A stretch of 50,357 nt of DNA from a virus. The notes below the pieces were generated by a model. The model searched no databases and had not been told where the DNA came from. It saw only the letters and a program-made list of their open reading frames with translations. Each line of letters starts with the position of its first letter. Position 1 is the stretch's first letter. The DNA is taken from the IMG/VR virus record IMGVR_UViG_3300025137_000061, positions 1 to 50,357 of that record, one strand, 5' to 3'. The position numbers and the translations under genes are program-made. Shown here piece after piece: positions 36,563 to 44,737 of the stretch.

Positions 36563-36755
36563 GCTCTTCGTTTTTTAATTCCTTCATGTTATTAAAGTCC
36601 CTGTTAATCTCCACCTTATATTTTGTCATTGTCTCAGGGTCTATCCATATCTCGGACATGCCATTTTTAAAGGTTTCATGAAGCTCTAACCTGTCCATCA
36701 TAGCATTTCTTTGATTCTCTCTGTACTGTGCAAAAATTTGATTGTCTATACTCAT
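36552..36755 (-). CDS. Small hypothetical protein (67 aa)
   Basis: This is a charged, mainly helical 67-aa protein with a short beta-like part (SEIWIDPETMTKYKVEI). It overlaps the DnaA-like gene by 11 bp. The start follows four copies of AAAAT, a strong A-rich start context. There is no recognised family. Confidence 0.6.
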   Translation of the reverse strand: MSIDNQIFAQYRENQRNAMMDRLELHETFKNGMSEIWIDPETMTKYKVEINRDFNNMKELKNEEHDR

Positions 36756-36790
36756 TTTATTTTATTTTATTTTGGTTTTTAATTAAATTT

Positions 36791-37036
36791 TTATTTGCTT
36801 ACCTTTAAAGCTACATTTTTTATATGAGCAATAAAAGTATCATGGAAAGCATAGTCTTCAACTTTATCTTTTTTGTTAAAAATAATGTGAGTTCCTTTAG
36901 ATATACCCATCTCCTTTCTATCTGAAGGAAATGCTATAGCGTCATCTAACCTATCAGCTATTTTTTTTAATTTATACTTAGAGTGAGTTTTTATCTCTTT
37001 GCTCAATTCACTTAGTGTTGTCCAATCTTTTTTCAT
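36791..37036 (-). CDS. Small basic hypothetical protein (81 aa)
   Basis: This is a Lys-rich protein with a helical start (TLSELSKEIKTHSKYKLKKI) and a short beta-like part (GISKGTHIIFNKKDKVEDY). Local DNA is more AT-rich than in the helicase genes nearby, so it may be a recent acquisition. There is no recognised family. Confidence 0.6.
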   Translation of the reverse strand: MKKDWTTLSELSKEIKTHSKYKLKKIADRLDDAIAFPSDRKEMGISKGTHIIFNKKDKVEDYAFHDTFIAHIKNVALKVSK

Positions 37037-37051
37037 CTTTTTTGTTTTTAT

Positions 37052-37375
37052 TTAATGTTTACTTTCCTCTTGACCGCAGTTAGCACATAGGCGTTCTTGA
37101 TCATCCATATAATCATCATAGCTATGAAACCAATTGCATTTGTTTTTAAGTTTTACTTCTATCTTTCGTATCTCACTACCCAGGTCTGCATCATTGGGAT
37201 ACATCTTGCATAGTTCTTTAATTTTTATAACTCTATTTTTTCTAATATTATCAATCTTTTCTTTATGGATAGAAGATGGTTTAAAAAGAAGTGGTGATGA
37301 TTTTTTACTAACATCGTGATTAAACACACTGTCTTTTACCTGTCTCAATTCATTTAATTTGTCCGTCATATACAT
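37052..37375 (-). CDS. Small protein with C-terminal zinc-knuckle-like Cys residues (107 aa)
   Basis: The protein is helical and basic in the first 80 residues. The end holds Cys-x-W and CANCGQEESKH, with enough Cys and His to bind one zinc. It overlaps the nuclease gene that follows by 26 bp. The form suggests a nucleic acid or protein adaptor; the function is unknown. Confidence 0.6.
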   Translation of the reverse strand: MYMTDKLNELRQVKDSVFNHDVSKKSSPLLFKPSSIHKEKIDNIRKNRVIKIKELCKMYPNDADLGSEIRKIEVKLKNKCNWFHSYDDYMDDQERLCANCGQEESKH

Positions 37376-37598
37376 ATACTTTTATTCCGTGTTTCTTTAA
37401 CTCTTTAATTCTATATTCTTGTAATGGCCTAGGTTTCTTACCAGGACGCTTGACCTCATAGAACTCAGCGTCTGAGTCCTTAGGTATCGCAATAAGATCA
37501 GGTATCCCTGGCTTGTTGGTGACGGACAGCTTTACAACGTAATAGCCATCCGACTCCAACTGCTTTATCAACTTAGCCTGTATCTTTTGTTCAGTCAT
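37350..37598 (-). CDS. VRR-NUC domain nuclease
   Basis: This 82-aa protein is a minimal VRR-NUC domain, a PD-(D/E)XK-like nuclease type. The order is visible: GIPDLIAIP (catalytic Asp), EFYEVKRPG (Glu-x-Lys), LQEYRIKELKKHG (Gln and helix) and IKVYVYDG. Phage VRR-NUC proteins are thought to cut branched DNA or Holliday junctions. It lies among helicase and recombination genes. Confidence 0.85.
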   Translation of the reverse strand: MTEQKIQAKLIKQLESDGYYVVKLSVTNKPGIPDLIAIPKDSDAEFYEVKRPGKKPRPLQEYRIKELKKHGIKVYVYDGQIK

Positions 37599-37613
37599 AT
37601 AAGTAGTTATATG

Positions 37614-37787
37614 TTATTCACAATCATCAAAGTCCAGCTCTAATTGATTCATTAGCTTATCCTCGTACAACTCAATGCTTGCCTTTACAGCTGACTTAGT
37701 GCTATTAAGCTCGCAAAGCTTAATATTTATACCTGCCAGTTTTTCTTTAAGATCCATTAATCTTTTTTCAATTTGTTCTATCGTCAT
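37614..37787 (-). CDS. Small coiled-coil protein (57 aa)
   Basis: I chose the start at 37787 (MTIEQIEKRLMDLKEKLAG), since the longer open frame upstream is made of basic residues antiparallel to nothing useful and overlaps the helicase gene. The protein is one helical heptad region with an acidic end. It overlaps the helicase end by 20 bp. There is no recognised family; it may be a helicase partner. Confidence 0.6.
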   Translation of the reverse strand: MTIEQIEKRLMDLKEKLAGINIKLCELNSTKSAVKASIELYEDKLMNQLELDFDDCE

Positions 37788-39006
37788 AATCTTTTTTAAA
37801 TATATTAACAGTATAACTCTTCTTCTTCTTGACCGCTGTGTATATCTTGTCCTCGATACCACCCTCACTAAATATCCAGTACACCTTGTTAAATGTCCTC
37901 TCCATCGTCGTCATCCTATCCCTGGCCTGCCAGTAACTGACTGCAGAGAAGTCTATGTTATAGAAGACAAGGTGTGCAGCATTACGTAGCGATATACCCT
38001 CACGCCCAGACACGATCTGAAGTGCGATTGACTTGTCGGTTGAATTGAACTCATCAAGGTCTGTAGTGAGGTTATCACCAAATACAGACTGAAGCACCTT
38101 TAGCTCCTCCTTAAACTTGTAAAATATACCGATCTTAGTCCCCTTAAACTTGTCCCTGACAAATATAGCCTTTGTTCTGTCAATGGCCATACTATTTCCT
38201 GATTCAAATTTAACGGTGCCGCTATATAGCTGATGTAATTTTTGCATCAACTTAGCAGGAGTGTCACCAAGGATTACCTCCTCGCTTCCCTCCACAACTA
38301 GATCCCTAGAAAGCTTGTCACATATCTGGTACGTCCTGTCCTGCATCTTGACATACAGGATCTCCTCCTCTATGTCTGTAGAGAATCCAGCCTCCTTCTG
38401 CGTGAATGATATCACGTATGGTGCAACCGCACCCATGATCTTGTCCTCGATACCACGAGAATAGTCATTTACCATGAAGCTATTTATCTTCCTCTGCCAC
38501 ACATTTACATAGTCATGAGACCATGCATAAAAGTTCTTATAGTTCCTGAACGGATTGTCTGGGTGTACATAGAACTGATGATATATCTGGCTGTAAGACT
38601 CAGGCGTCAGTGTCCCAGTCATGAGTATAATCTTCGCATTGTTTATGGACAGCATCTTTCTTATCTGACGTGTCCTTATGCTTGGCTTAGGGAATGCAGA
38701 CATGGTGTGTGACTCATCGCACACAACCACGTCAAACATCACATCCTCAATCTTATGTATAGACTCATAGTTTATAATCGTTATATCAAACCCTGGATCC
38801 ATTGTGTCATAGTCGGACTTTATGGATGATATGGCCTTCTTCTTTGTCAAGAACAAAACCTTGGTAGCCCCAGCAAGCCTACATATCTCTAAAGATGTGA
38901 AGGTCTTACCGAGGCGTACCTCCATCGCAAGGCAAACCATATTGAGTCTGTTCAGTATGTCAACACCCCTCCTGGATATGTCAACCTGGTAGTCACGTAG
39001 TCTCAT
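37768..39006 (-). CDS. SNF2/DEAD-type superfamily II helicase
   Basis: This 412-aa protein has the helicase motifs: motif I in AMEVRLGKTFTSLE (near 28-40), motif Ia-like VLFLTKKKA, motif II VVCDESHTM (DESH, near 95), motif III LMTGTLTP, and motif VI in YWQARDRMTTM (near 372). It would use ATP to move along or remodel double-stranded DNA. Small SNF2-type helicases of this size are common in phage replication blocks. It starts 3 bp after the primase-helicase gene ends. Confidence 0.85.
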   Translation of the reverse strand: MRLRDYQVDISRRGVDILNRLNMVCLAMEVRLGKTFTSLEICRLAGATKVLFLTKKKAISSIKSDYDTMDPGFDITIINYESIHKIEDVMFDVVVCDESHTMSAFPKPSIRTRQIRKMLSINNAKIILMTGTLTPESYSQIYHQFYVHPDNPFRNYKNFYAWSHDYVNVWQRKINSFMVNDYSRGIEDKIMGAVAPYVISFTQKEAGFSTDIEEEILYVKMQDRTYQICDKLSRDLVVEGSEEVILGDTPAKLMQKLHQLYSGTVKFESGNSMAIDRTKAIFVRDKFKGTKIGIFYKFKEELKVLQSVFGDNLTTDLDEFNSTDKSIALQIVSGREGISLRNAAHLVFYNIDFSAVSYWQARDRMTTMERTFNKVYWIFSEGGIEDKIYTAVKKKKSYTVNIFKKDYDDRTN

Positions 39007-39009
39007 ATC

Positions 39010-41364
39010 TTAAAAGTTTAGTTTCACCTGTTCAGGCTCAGTTTCTATAAATTCTATCATCTTACCAGTTGCATTCCTGGTAATAATCGGCTTGGTGTCG
39101 TACTTAAACTTACCAAAGCTATCCAACCATTTGTAGAACCTGCTATGAGAAAGTTTAAACTTTCCATAAGGCCCATAGTCTGGATACTCCTGAGTAAAGT
39201 TGTTGTAAAGATCCATACCCAGGCTTGCAGATCCCTTGTTGGTGTAGTAGTTGTCCTTTGCGTCAGCCCACTCCCAGAAGTCTGAGTTTGTCTCAGCAAT
39301 AAAGTTCCTAGCCTTTAGGTTCTTAAACTCGCATACAACAAGACCACTCTTAAGATATAGCTGAAGGTTGTCGATCATGTAGTTGTCAAACTTTGACCAC
39401 TCAGACTCATTCCACTCGCTGAATAGCATGTGACCGAAGTCGCTCTCAGGTGTGAAACTCTTTGTGTAGTACTGCTTGAACTCAAGGTCCCACTTACGCC
39501 TCTCGAAGCTGTTACCAGCACCCCTTATCGCATAGTTTGTAGTTATTACAATCTTTGGAGAGTACTCGAATGGTATATGGATCTCGTCCTTGTTCTTCTT
39601 CTCAAGAGTTATACCCTCCGTTATTACAGAGAAAAGTCTCTCGAAGTCAAAGTTCTTTGCGACGTCATCAAAGACAAGAGTCTGTGTGTCTACCTGCACC
39701 CTCTGGTACGGGAAAGACTTCTGGAATGAGAATCCCTTGCCGTCAATTATAACCATCTTCTTGATGTGGCTTATTGACTTGACAAAGATACCCTTACCAG
39801 TACCACCCTCAGGATGGTCAGATATTATCTCATCATTTAGTATAACAGCAGGGCAATAACTTGCTGGCTTATGTGAGTGCATGAGGTATCCAAGCGTGCT
39901 CTCCATAGACCTAGTGCTGTCGGACCTGTCTCCAGATATGTTCTTTATGAAGTACCTGAACTCTGAGTCCTTGAAATCAGACTTGATAAAGTCCCTGTCT
40001 ATCTTCTGCTTCTCCCATACATGCCCCTTGAGGTTCTTATAAGAAATGGTTTCTACGCTATCCCTTGTGACCTTTACGGCACAGTTAAGGTAGTATAGAT
40101 AAGCCTCATCCGTGTTGTCCACCATGAAGTCTGGATCTATCCTTGAGACATAGTTTAGAAATGTCTCCTGAAAAAATTTTGTATTCAGTGCGAAGAAGTT
40201 GTACACCGACATGTCGTCGATGCCTAGAAGGAAGTCAAGTACGAAGTCCTTTATCATCTCCTCGTTAACGTCAGATATGGTGTTGTCAATCACCCTGACG
40301 AATACAAAGTTATTACTACCCACTGGGTAGTACTTGTAGAAACCATTTTCCTGCAAGTATAGTCTAAACAGGTGGGGAACAAGGTCTACCTTGCCCTTGC
40401 TGTTCTTTATCCAAAACTCGTTGAAGTCTACAGTCTTAGCGACCTCATCGACATCGATATCCTTGTTGCTGTCCTTGATCTCAGCAATAGGTACGCCCAT
40501 CTTTATGTCTCTGGCTATGGACGATGTCTTGTCTACGTCCTCGTAGAACTTAGTGTTGTGTCCAGACATGTTCTTGTAAGCACTACGAACTATAGCCATG
40601 ATCTCTGAAGACTTATCTCCAGTTGAGTCGTATGAGTTAAGCGCAGTAAATGCCTCGTCCTGATTGACACCAAACTCATTGAGTGCTGATGCCAGGATGA
40701 ACAGGTTGTTGTTCTTCTGTCCCTGGACCATTCCATACTTCTTGTCCCACCATAGTGAGAGCCTGCGTATGATCTCGTTGCTGTCTGATATCTTTATGGT
40801 TGCCTTGGAAGGTGTTACAAACTCTGTCTCCTTCTCCATGTCATTCCATACGGATGATAGCTCGTTTGTATACACGTCAGGATCATAGCTCTCGTAGCAT
40901 ACCCTCGATATGTTCTTGCACGAGGTGTCGAACTCATCGCATGCGTAATACTTCTCAAGTGACTTGAAGTACTTCTTGTGATTCTTTGCGTCCTTGGGTA
41001 TACGAACCAGTGTCTTAAGTCCATCACCAGATGGAGATGTGAATAGGCAGTACGTGAACTCATCCTGCATCAGCTCCACCCTCTTTGAGTGTAGGTGCTG
41101 CTCGTCCCTGAACCCATCGAAGTCCAGGCACATGATTCCGCTGTGCTCTATGATAGAGATGTCACGCCTGTCGGAAAAGGTTCCAGAGAAGCAGATAGCA
41201 GGCAGTTGTTTCTTTAACTTATTCCTGCTATCCTTATCTCCCTCTAACCTAACCCTACCTATCAAGTCCTTTGAAGATCCGTCACGGATCCGATCTATCG
41301 CCCTATCTATGTCTATATGGTAGGGCTTGTCTGTGTCGTTTATTGTCTTAAAGTACGTTATCAT
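39010..41364 (-). CDS. VirE-N/D5-type primase-helicase
   Basis: This 784-aa protein is the main replication enzyme of the window. Residues about 1-190 match the VirE-N type primase-polymerase-like part (GIMCLDFDGF near 75, FTSPSGDGLKTLVRIP near 108). The last half is a D5-type SF3 helicase: Walker A GGTGKGIFVKS near 521, Walker B TLVFDDV near 562 and sensor-like KIVITTNYAIRG near 605. It should make primers and unwind the fork. No DNA polymerase accompanies it. It overlaps the small gene before by 17 bp. Confidence 0.85.
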   Translation of the reverse strand: MITYFKTINDTDKPYHIDIDRAIDRIRDGSSKDLIGRVRLEGDKDSRNKLKKQLPAICFSGTFSDRRDISIIEHSGIMCLDFDGFRDEQHLHSKRVELMQDEFTYCLFTSPSGDGLKTLVRIPKDAKNHKKYFKSLEKYYACDEFDTSCKNISRVCYESYDPDVYTNELSSVWNDMEKETEFVTPSKATIKISDSNEIIRRLSLWWDKKYGMVQGQKNNNLFILASALNEFGVNQDEAFTALNSYDSTGDKSSEIMAIVRSAYKNMSGHNTKFYEDVDKTSSIARDIKMGVPIAEIKDSNKDIDVDEVAKTVDFNEFWIKNSKGKVDLVPHLFRLYLQENGFYKYYPVGSNNFVFVRVIDNTISDVNEEMIKDFVLDFLLGIDDMSVYNFFALNTKFFQETFLNYVSRIDPDFMVDNTDEAYLYYLNCAVKVTRDSVETISYKNLKGHVWEKQKIDRDFIKSDFKDSEFRYFIKNISGDRSDSTRSMESTLGYLMHSHKPASYCPAVILNDEIISDHPEGGTGKGIFVKSISHIKKMVIIDGKGFSFQKSFPYQRVQVDTQTLVFDDVAKNFDFERLFSVITEGITLEKKNKDEIHIPFEYSPKIVITTNYAIRGAGNSFERRKWDLEFKQYYTKSFTPESDFGHMLFSEWNESEWSKFDNYMIDNLQLYLKSGLVVCEFKNLKARNFIAETNSDFWEWADAKDNYYTNKGSASLGMDLYNNFTQEYPDYGPYGKFKLSHSRFYKWLDSFGKFKYDTKPIITRNATGKMIEFIETEPEQVKLNF

Positions 41365-41578
41365 CCTTTCTCTGCATTAGAAGTTTAGTAATATATGCCG
41401 TGGCATCCATCAACTCCTCTAGCAGATGCACAAGGAAGTCATCGTCATTATTGTCATGTAGTGTGGTGTCGTACTTGATGATACCCTTCCTACTCCTATC
41501 GTCGTAGTGGTCCTTCAAGGTCTCTATCACCTTGTCTCTCTTGTCAAGATTATCTGTACGTGTCGTGTGGTATTCCAT
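41348..41578 (-). CDS. Small MazG-like or hypothetical protein (76 aa)
   Basis: The segment GIIKYDTTLHDNN with FLVHLLEELMDATAYI recalls the Glu-Glu-x-x-Asp helix of small MazG-like proteins that are found in phage replication regions and act on nucleotides. The protein has only one such helix pair, so the match is weak. It overlaps the primase-helicase gene by 17 bp. Confidence 0.55.
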   Translation of the reverse strand: MEYHTTRTDNLDKRDKVIETLKDHYDDRSRKGIIKYDTTLHDNNDDDFLVHLLEELMDATAYITKLLMQRKDDNVL

Positions 41579-41603
41579 ATGATTAAATTAAGTTGGTTAA
41601 AGA

Positions 41604-41630
41604 AACACCGACCACCATACAGTCGGTGTT
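41604..41630 (-). terminator. Strong hairpin between SSB-like and downstream genes
   Basis: A 9-bp perfect stem (AACACCGAC with GTCGGTGTT) and a 9-nt loop lie in the only sizeable gap of the replication block (41579-41700). In the leftward direction it is followed by TCTTT, a weak U-tract, so it may act as a partial terminator or as an mRNA-stability element behind the SSB-like gene. The rest of the gap shows no gene; a 10-codon leaderlike frame (MKAVRVLLVS) is present upstream of the stem. Confidence 0.5.
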
Positions 41631-41700
41631 ATAGGTTTTTACTGAGTATGGTCAGCTAACCAGCAGAACCCTAACTGCTTTCATCATGAACACACAATGC

Positions 41701-42045
41701 TTAGAACGGAAGGTCTCCGTCCTTCTCTTCAGTTGTAACTGGCTGTGGAGCTGGTTCAGAGGATCCCTCTATTCTCCATGCCTCTAGTGTGTTGAAGTAC
41801 TTCACTTCGCCATCAGGACTGGTCCATTCACGCCCCCTAAGGTTGAACGATACCTCTACCTCCTGTCCCTCTATCATAGAGTCTAGTAGGCTTGTCTTGT
41901 CCTGCACCGTCTGGAACGATATGGTTTGTGGGTACTTGTCTGCCTGATCGTTCAGTACAAACGTTCTCTTCTTAAACTTTTCACTTACGTGTTCCGTGTC
42001 AAAGATCTTTTCTACGACACCTGTCATTTTAAATTGATTACTCAT
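41701..42045 (-). CDS. SSB-like protein (DUF3127 type) with acidic tip
   Basis: This 114-aa protein has an OB-fold-like pattern (FKMTGVVEKIFDTEHVSEKF, KRTFVLNDQ, QTISFQTV, VEVSFNLRGREW) and ends in EEKDGDLPF. An acidic tail closing in Asp-Leu-Pro-Phe is the partner-binding tip of SSB proteins. DUF3127 proteins of Bacteroidota have this order. It probably coats single-stranded DNA and recruits the exonuclease and helicases. Its ATG follows the exonuclease stop by one base (TAG-A-ATG). Confidence 0.75.
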   Translation of the reverse strand: MSNQFKMTGVVEKIFDTEHVSEKFKKRTFVLNDQADKYPQTISFQTVQDKTSLLDSMIEGQEVEVSFNLRGREWTSPDGEVKYFNTLEAWRIEGSSEPAPQPVTTEEKDGDLPF

Positions 42046-42046
42046 T

Positions 42047-42811
42047 CTATTTGTTTTTGGTTGTTAAAAATTTTACATATTCCTTTCCATACATCTCTGC
42101 CGCAAACATCCTTGCATCCATGTGCTTGATGTCATCCTCGGTCAGCTGTATCTTCACCACGGTTGCCCTAAGGTGGTCATTCAGTCCGTCCATATAATGC
42201 AGGCTGTCGTCCTCATGCTCAGGCATTAATTCCTCAGGAGTGGTCGTGAGTACATACGCAATCTCACCATCACCCCAGTGCTTACCAGTCTTCTTACTCA
42301 GCATGTACAGGTACATTTTTACCTGCCATTCGTATGCTGGATTGTTTGGTGGACGTTTTGGAAACGTCTTCTTTGACCAGCTAGACTTAATGTCTATCAC
42401 CTTAAGTCTTTCACAATCAACAATGTCAGGATGACCTGATGCGAATAGAAAATTGAGCGAGAAATGATCGTCAAACTCCTCCATCTTACGGTAGTCCGTG
42501 AAGAAGATTCGGTTGTATATCTCTATACTCTCGTCCTCAACATCGGTCCCCTTGGTCATCTCCCTGGTGCTGAACGATGTCTTGTACTCGTACACCAGCT
42601 CATCGATTGACTCCTCGATCAGTGTCCTTGCACCGATACCCAGTGTGATGGGTGCGTCACGCTTGGCTATCAGCTCATCACGCTTGGCCGCCTGATTGTC
42701 TGTAAGCTTGACCTTGTTTATCAATACATAAAGTGCCTCCATCTGCTTTTCAGTGAGGCCGTCAGTGCCCGTGAATAGGGCCGCACAATTACTTGCTCTT
42801 ACTCTCAGCAT
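42047..42811 (-). CDS. PD-(D/E)XK exonuclease (Cas4/RecB/YqaJ-like)
   Basis: This 254-aa nuclease has the core ASGHPDIVDCERLKVIDIKS, in which Asp and the Asp-Ile-Lys pair are the catalytic residues (about 125-142). NPAYEWQVKMYLYML, the Gln-containing motif that closes the active site in RecB-type nucleases, follows. It is probably the 5'-3' exonuclease of a phage recombination system, with the SSB-like protein next to it. It ends in TTKNK and stop, one base before the next start, and overlaps the gene before it by 23 bp. Confidence 0.8.
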   Translation of the reverse strand: MLRVRASNCAALFTGTDGLTEKQMEALYVLINKVKLTDNQAAKRDELIAKRDAPITLGIGARTLIEESIDELVYEYKTSFSTREMTKGTDVEDESIEIYNRIFFTDYRKMEEFDDHFSLNFLFASGHPDIVDCERLKVIDIKSSWSKKTFPKRPPNNPAYEWQVKMYLYMLSKKTGKHWGDGEIAYVLTTTPEELMPEHEDDSLHYMDGLNDHLRATVVKIQLTEDDIKHMDARMFAAEMYGKEYVKFLTTKNK

Positions 42812-43280
42812 CCTTCAGGGTTTTAGTTTGTGAATCACTCAGTTCGTACACGGCAGATATCTTTGCCAGTGTTGACCGTCCGTTTGATACAGACTCAGTC
42901 GCCTTCTCCATCTGGTCGTCAGTAAGAACCTTCTTACTCTTCTTGGGCAGGGGCCTGGTGCTGAAACGAAGTGCGTCCACCATTCCTGCAGGTGACTTGA
43001 CCTTCTCGGTGTTTAGTACGATCTGCTTACCAATGTACTCGTTGTAGTCGAATGTTCCAAAGAACTTCTCCAACCTCTTGAAGTTTGATCGGTTGCAAAC
43101 CATCGGCTTGTCGAACTCATTCATAATAAGGAAGACCTTGTCCTCCTTACCCATCTCGCCTACGAAGACGTCCTGGTATATCTTTTTGATGGTTACCAGC
43201 TTGGGCTCATACTTTCCATTGACCTCCAAGTCCCATGAGCCGAGGTACTTGTTGTCTTTCATTAAATTTCTCCAGTGCAT
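42789..43280 (-). CDS. Recombination-block protein of unknown function (163 aa)
   Basis: The protein has a beta-rich N-terminal domain (YLGSWDLEV, KLVTIKKIYQDVFVG, KVFLIMNEF, FDYNEYIGKQIVLNTEK, DALRFSTRP) and a helical, basic C-terminal part with DAESKSK at the end. A second Met six codons in (43262, MKDNKYLGSW) is an equally good start. Position before the exonuclease suggests a single-strand annealing or exonuclease-partner role, but no family is recognised. Confidence 0.65.
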   Translation of the reverse strand: MHWRNLMKDNKYLGSWDLEVNGKYEPKLVTIKKIYQDVFVGEMGKEDKVFLIMNEFDKPMVCNRSNFKRLEKFFGTFDYNEYIGKQIVLNTEKVKSPAGMVDALRFSTRPLPKKSKKVLTDDQMEKATESVSNGRSTLAKISAVYELSDSQTKTLKDAESKSK

Positions 43281-43306
43281 ATTAAATTAAATTAGGGTTT
43301 ACAATA

Positions 43307-43693
43307 TTACGAATATTTTGTTAATAAGTTACGGTATTTGTGGATTTTTTTTTGAAGATCCTCTCTCTTTCGCTTGAACATGTCTACCACCTTCTCATTT
43401 CGACTGGATATAGATATGCGTATTAACTCATTGGTCCTCACTAGCTTACGCTGATGTACCTCTATGTTTAGCTTGACGCATCCCATGAGCCATCCCTCAT
43501 CCTTAAATACCTTAAGACTTTTTCCTTCTACATCCTCAAACTTATCCGTCCTGGTCATCACGTTCTTTATCTCGATACGTCCGTCCTCGTGGAACTTTTC
43601 TATCTTGACGCCCATGTCCAGGTACCAGTCGCTATTTTCTGTCCAGTATAATGACTTTTCGTCGTCATTGACTAGGTCATCCCAGGCCCTCAT
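43307..43693 (-). CDS. Hypothetical protein (128 aa)
   Basis: This is a charged 128-aa protein, beta-like in the middle (WYLDMGVKIEKFHEDGRIEI) and helical at the end (MFKRKREDLQKKIHKYRNLL). Its start overlaps the stop of the secreted-protein gene as ATGA. There is no recognised family. Confidence 0.6.
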   Translation of the reverse strand: MRAWDDLVNDDEKSLYWTENSDWYLDMGVKIEKFHEDGRIEIKNVMTRTDKFEDVEGKSLKVFKDEGWLMGCVKLNIEVHQRKLVRTNELIRISISSRNEKVVDMFKRKREDLQKKIHKYRNLLTKYS

Positions 43694-44082
43694 TGTTTGA
43701 AGTATTTAAGGAGGTATCTCTTACCATCGTAGTCCTCAAAGCTGAACATTACCCTGTCCTGATTCTTTATCTCGTTTAATGATATGTCATACATGCCGTC
43801 GAAGTGTATTGCGTATAGTACAATCATGTGATTCTTTTTTTTAGAATCTATGCTCTTGAATACAATAATCCTGGACTCGTTACTCACGATAAGGTCAAGA
43901 CTGTTTAGGCCATAGAACTCGAACACATCAAGGCATTCAGAGACCGCCTCCTTCTTTGTCTTTACGGCCTTGAAGTAGCCCTTATACTCACTGTCGTAAT
44001 CAAAGCCATCTGGGACGTCGAACTTCTGTGACATCAGGTTGGTGCTGAACATCAACACCATAATTAGAATTAAATTTTTCAT
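43690..44082 (-). CDS. Secreted protein with signal peptide (130 aa)
   Basis: I chose the start at 44082, which gives a clean signal peptide (MKNLILIMVLMFSTNLMSQ, then KFDVPDG) and an ATGA overlap with the membrane-protein gene upstream. The longer frame adds 18 residues and spoils both. The mature part is about 110 residues, beta-like and charged. Export by a phage of a small periplasmic protein, together with a coupled membrane protein, suggests envelope action such as superinfection exclusion; that is inference. Confidence 0.65.
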   Translation of the reverse strand: MKNLILIMVLMFSTNLMSQKFDVPDGFDYDSEYKGYFKAVKTKKEAVSECLDVFEFYGLNSLDLIVSNESRIIVFKSIDSKKKNHMIVLYAIHFDGMYDISLNEIKNQDRVMFSFEDYDGKRYLLKYFKQ

Positions 44083-44252
44083 AGTATTAAATTTAAGATT
44101 GATAAAAAGAATGCGATGCATGAGCCGAACATACAAAGCATTCCGATTGGAATAACTATCGACCTGACGGCTATGCTCAGTATGTTGTCCATCGAAAGAT
44201 GTACCAGCCAGAGCGATAGGCCGAATGCTATTATTGAAAGTAATGTTATCAT
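44079..44252 (-). CDS. Small membrane protein (57 aa)
   Basis: This frame holds two hydrophobic segments (LLSIIAFGLSLWLVHLS and VIPIGMLCMFGSCIAFFLSI) with a short loop (MDNILSIAVRS). Its stop overlaps the start of the secreted-protein gene as ATGA (44079-44082), and its ATG lies one base after the stop of the gene before. The coupling argues that it is real. It probably sits in the inner membrane. Confidence 0.65.
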   Translation of the reverse strand: MITLLSIIAFGLSLWLVHLSMDNILSIAVRSIVIPIGMLCMFGSCIAFFLSILNLIL

Positions 44253-44253
44253 G

Positions 44254-44439
44254 TTAGTTCTCGTTTATTTCCTCGATGATTATCTGCACCATGCTCTCCT
44301 CTATGTCTATCAACTCTGCCTCAGGGAAGAAGAAGTTGAAGTAGTTGAGTGCCGTTAGGTCGTCCTCGCAATGTATCTTTGTGTAGGACCTCTCACCGTG
44401 CAGGGTGAATGTCAGTGCGAATGATTTGTTGTGTGTCAT
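44254..44439 (-). CDS. Small acidic protein (61 aa)
   Basis: I place the start at 44439 (MTHNKSFALTFTLHG), since that ATG overlaps the stop of the gene before as ATGA, as elsewhere in this block. An ATG three codons upstream is possible. The end is acidic (DIEESMVQIIIEEINEN). There is no recognised family. Confidence 0.6.
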   Translation of the reverse strand: MTHNKSFALTFTLHGERSYTKIHCEDDLTALNYFNFFFPEAELIDIEESMVQIIIEEINEN

Positions 44440-44570
44440 AGCTTGCATATGTATATAATGTTGTATCTCCTACCGAACTTTCTCAGTGCGTCTCGGTAAC
44501 TTGACGCTTGTATTGTGTCTCCAGTGCATAGGTTATCTCCTATCATGTAGCAGATGTGAAAGCTATTCAT
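44436..44570 (-). CDS. Small hypothetical protein (44 aa)
   Basis: This short frame starts MNSFHICYMIGDNLCTGDTI and has a basic end (FGRRYNIIYICKL). It overlaps the zinc-ribbon gene by 8 bp and the next gene by ATGA. It resembles small phage proteins with a Cys near each end. Evidence rests on gapless packing with its neighbours. Confidence 0.55.
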   Translation of the reverse strand: MNSFHICYMIGDNLCTGDTIQASSYRDALRKFGRRYNIIYICKL

Positions 44571-44727
44571 CTCCGACCTCCTCATCAATTACCTCGATTG
44601 AGCGTAGTCGAATCTCTCCCCTCCATTCACACTTTGTGCAGTTCTTGTACGTCTGTGGGTGCTCGAACTCATATGTCTCATCGCAGTCATTACATCCGTA
44701 TGTGTATATCTTTTTTTCTTTACTCAT
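44563..44727 (-). CDS. Zinc-ribbon protein (54 aa)
   Basis: The start at 44727 (MSKEKKIYTYGCNDC) gives a compact zinc ribbon: CNDC, about 18 residues, then CTKC. The rest is acidic. Four Cys would bind one zinc. Such proteins often bind RNA polymerase or nucleic acid. An upstream in-frame ATG at 44772 would overlap the previous gene by 35 bp and adds residues without pattern. Confidence 0.7.
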   Translation of the reverse strand: MSKEKKIYTYGCNDCDETYEFEHPQTYKNCTKCEWRGEIRLRSIEVIDEEVGDE

Positions 44728-44737
44728 CTTCCTTGTT

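Noticed and set aside
37788-37868. N-terminal extension of the small coiled-coil gene
   Set aside because: The extra 27 residues are Arg-rich without pattern and are antiphase to the helicase gene end. The start at 37787 gives a normal short overlap.
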